Shown: positions 22,301 through 23,853 of the stretch, piece by piece
Layout of the letters: each line of letters begins with the position of its first letter
Position numbering within the stretch: position 1 is the stretch's first letter
NCBI GenBank assembly: GCA_036897625.1
Contig: JAYMTA010000823.1
Span: 1 to 23,853, forward strand
Direction: 5' to 3'
Length of the DNA stretch: 23,853 nt
Source: Pelargonium cotyledonis
Taxonomy: Eukaryota > Streptophyta > Magnoliopsida > Geraniales > Geraniaceae
The notes under the pieces: model-generated
The model's database searches: none
The model's input: the letters and a program-made list of their open reading frames with translations, nothing else
Told to the model about the DNA's origin: nothing
Position numbers and translations under genes: made by a program

Positions 22301-23853
22301 TGGTAGTGGGAATTGGAAGAGGAAAAAGAAATGGCAACTTTGGATGATACAGATTACAGCTATTGTGACATTAATCTTAAACATGGCGTCTAGAAAACTT
22401 GGATGCAAAAGATGACTTTTATAATTTTAATTCAAGTATTTTGGACTCATTTAGTTGTTTATTTTAAATATAAAAAATTCTTCATAATTATTGGTATATT
22501 TATCCTATAACATTTTATTTAAATTTCTTGTGCAATTGTGTTTGTATCTTCCAATACAATGCATAAGACAACAGCAGAATTGATGGGATAAGGCTTTTAA
22601 GCAATGATTCTGTTATTAACAACTTACATATTACCAATTAATTTATCTTCGGAATTTTCTAGAACGTGCAATTTTCCTTTTTCATAAAACGTGGTGTCGT
22701 ACAATGTACAGAGTTTAAAGTGCCAGTACAGGCTTATGTAATTTGTAATGGTAAAAATTCAACAAGTGAATGAGAAAAACATGGAAATTGTACCTTTGAT
22801 ATATGCACTCCAAGGCTTCTATGTACACCAGAACACTTGATACAAATAAATACTCCAAAGCTTGTCGATCTGATATCCACCAAAAGGTATTATTATTATT
22901 TAGTTCAAGAGAAAAACCATTGAGAAATTAAAAATGTGCAAGACTCTGGTATGAACTACTATTAATTTCAATTTGAGGGGGTGTTCAGAAGATAAACTTC
23001 CTTTAAAATTTTAAGACAGAACTAACCAAAATCGAATCAGCAGAACATTGCATCGCTGTAAAATATACATAATCAATGTATTTGTGTGTACGAGTATTTT
23101 ACATCTGTGGCTAAAGAAAAGGTTGAACCATACGTAAACCTTGCAAATGAGGAATCAAGTCTTGCAATCCCTCTCACGAGGACCAACAAAATTAGGGTTC
23201 ACAGTTCAATGATATCTACTTTTCGTCACCAAGGAGAAGGTAAGAGGAAACTAAAATGGCAACCTAGGTAGGGCCAGTCAAATGCACCATAGTTTTCACT
23301 TGACTGTACCTCCCAACCATTGACATCGTGTTTATGATAACAAGCTCGAGATATTCAACTAAAGAAACATAAAAACCACAGAGGTAGACCAGATAGTATA
23401 TTATAATTTATAAGTGATAACTCACACACAAAACACTAAACAAAGTAGGTAAATGATATGGGTTATTTTTTTATTTCTTATGAGCACAAGAAAATGTATC
23501 ATCAGATGAAAAGAGGACTCCTGACCGCAGCTAGCAAAAATTGTGACATTGGTATGGTTGCTACAGAGGATAGCTACAATAATACTTTGGTCTCGGGTAA
23601 AATGGTAAGCAAAAGTAGGCAGCAAGAATTTTGGGTCTATTCAAATTTGATACTTACGCCCATTTTGGATCTGGTGAACCACAATCTGCACAGAACTTAT
23701 TGCCATCAAAAGACAGCAGCTCTTCCAGCCTTTCACGTGGATCTGATCAATGATAATTATGAATTATAAAAAGCAACAAAGTTACTCTAAAATTCTGCCA
23801 AGAAATTTCAGGAAAATGCTGAAGTACCATTCACACCATCCACACCAAGAAGC
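19302..23853 (-). CDS. ArfGAP domain plus C2 domain protein (AGD12 type), 5' end outside window
   Basis: Eight exons on the minus strand, in transcript order: 23853-23828 (cut by the window), 23742-23658, 22869-22794, 21812-21649, 21493-21271, 20795-20679, 20567-20472 and 19583-19302. Together they give one open frame of 355 residues to the stop. The ArfGAP zinc finger has C-x2-C-x16-C-x2-C spacing (CADC...CIKC) followed by [12 protein letters not shown] with the catalytic arginine. A charged, Asn/Ser/Lys-rich linker follows (exon 21493-21271). The C-terminal C2 domain contains [24 protein letters not shown] and [19 protein letters not shown], with the Asp residues expected for calcium binding. 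In Arabidopsis, AGD11-13 stimulate GTP hydrolysis by Arf proteins, and AGD12 binds phosphoinositides and calcium and acts in gravitropism. Membrane recruitment by the C2 domain is inferred. All splice sites are GT-AG and all phases agree. The missing N-terminus is short in relatives. Confidence 0.93.
21813..22793 (-). other. Long intron within the ArfGAP domain, repeat-rich
   Basis: This 981-base intron splits the ArfGAP domain after the HISK motif. It holds the duplicated block at 22001-22137, a purine/pyrimidine-biased stretch around 22140-22340 and no coding signal. It may contain an old insertion. Confidence 0.75.
22001..22137. repeat. Pair of diverged ~50-base direct repeats in an ArfGAP intron
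   Basis: The block CGATTC-ACG-TTTGGAGC...ATC-A-GTTTG-ATCTTT occurs from 22001 to about 22050 and again, diverged, from 22087 to about 22137, an offset of about 86 bases. Between them are further CGATTC/ACGAT words. The pattern suggests an old tandem duplication inside a small dispersed element. I cannot name the element. Confidence 0.55.
22870..23657 (-). other. Intron inside the ArfGAP zinc finger
   Basis: The intron separates the first Cys pair (exon 23742-23658) from the second pair (exon 22869-22794). Its borders are GTAAGT and ATATCAG. The small frames in it have no domain and are not exons. Confidence 0.8.

Noticed and set aside
1..23853. CRISPR arrays, phage genes, bacterial operons, tRNA or rRNA genes
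   Set aside because: None seen. Intron-containing plant genes fill the window, and no regular spacer-repeat pattern or cloverleaf with a GGTTCGAATCC-type arm was found by eye.

Overview
This is plant nuclear DNA, most likely from a eudicot. The evidence is AT-rich intergenic sequence, GT-AG introns of 100-1000 bases that split conserved protein domains, Site II (TGGGCY) and telo-box promoter motifs, and plant-specific protein architectures (PH-RCC1-FYVE-BRX, a degenerate glutaredoxin with a Cys-rich tail, ArfGAP-C2). There are no operons, and I saw no sign of a bacterial or viral insert. The species cannot be fixed from the sequence.

Layout, left to right. Positions 1-1329 are gene-poor, with a TGGGCY cluster and an AAT microsatellite. 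Two neighbouring copies of a small inverted-repeat (MITE-like) element (1330-1528 and 1540-1753) end just before a TATA box. The first gene (+, coding 2137-8968, nine coding exons, 1087 aa as modelled) is a PRAF-type PH/RCC1/FYVE/BRX protein with an upstream ORF in its leader. Behind it, on the minus strand, is a decayed fragment of an F-box/SNF2 helicase gene (9610-10576) that keeps its introns. Two short plus-strand ORFs follow (11134-11280 and 12411-12930). Their predicted peptides align with each other and may be a diverged microprotein pair of unknown function.

Next come an SRR1-like gene (+, 14168-15001) behind a dense Site II promoter, and an intronless glutaredoxin-like/Cys-rich gene (+, 16729-17511). 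Convergent to the latter is an ArfGAP-C2 gene of the AGD12 type (minus, 19302 to beyond the right edge), with its 5' end cut off by the window. The four recognisable genes belong to unrelated processes: phosphoinositide/GEF-like signalling, light/clock-linked SRR1 function, redox or zinc-protein function, and Arf GTPase vesicle traffic. Nothing suggests that they work together as a cluster.

Exon models were built by hand from protein homology, splice consensus and reading-frame continuity. The PRAF and ArfGAP models close without any frame conflict. UTR ends, the SRR1 leader intron and the second microprotein model are uncertain.
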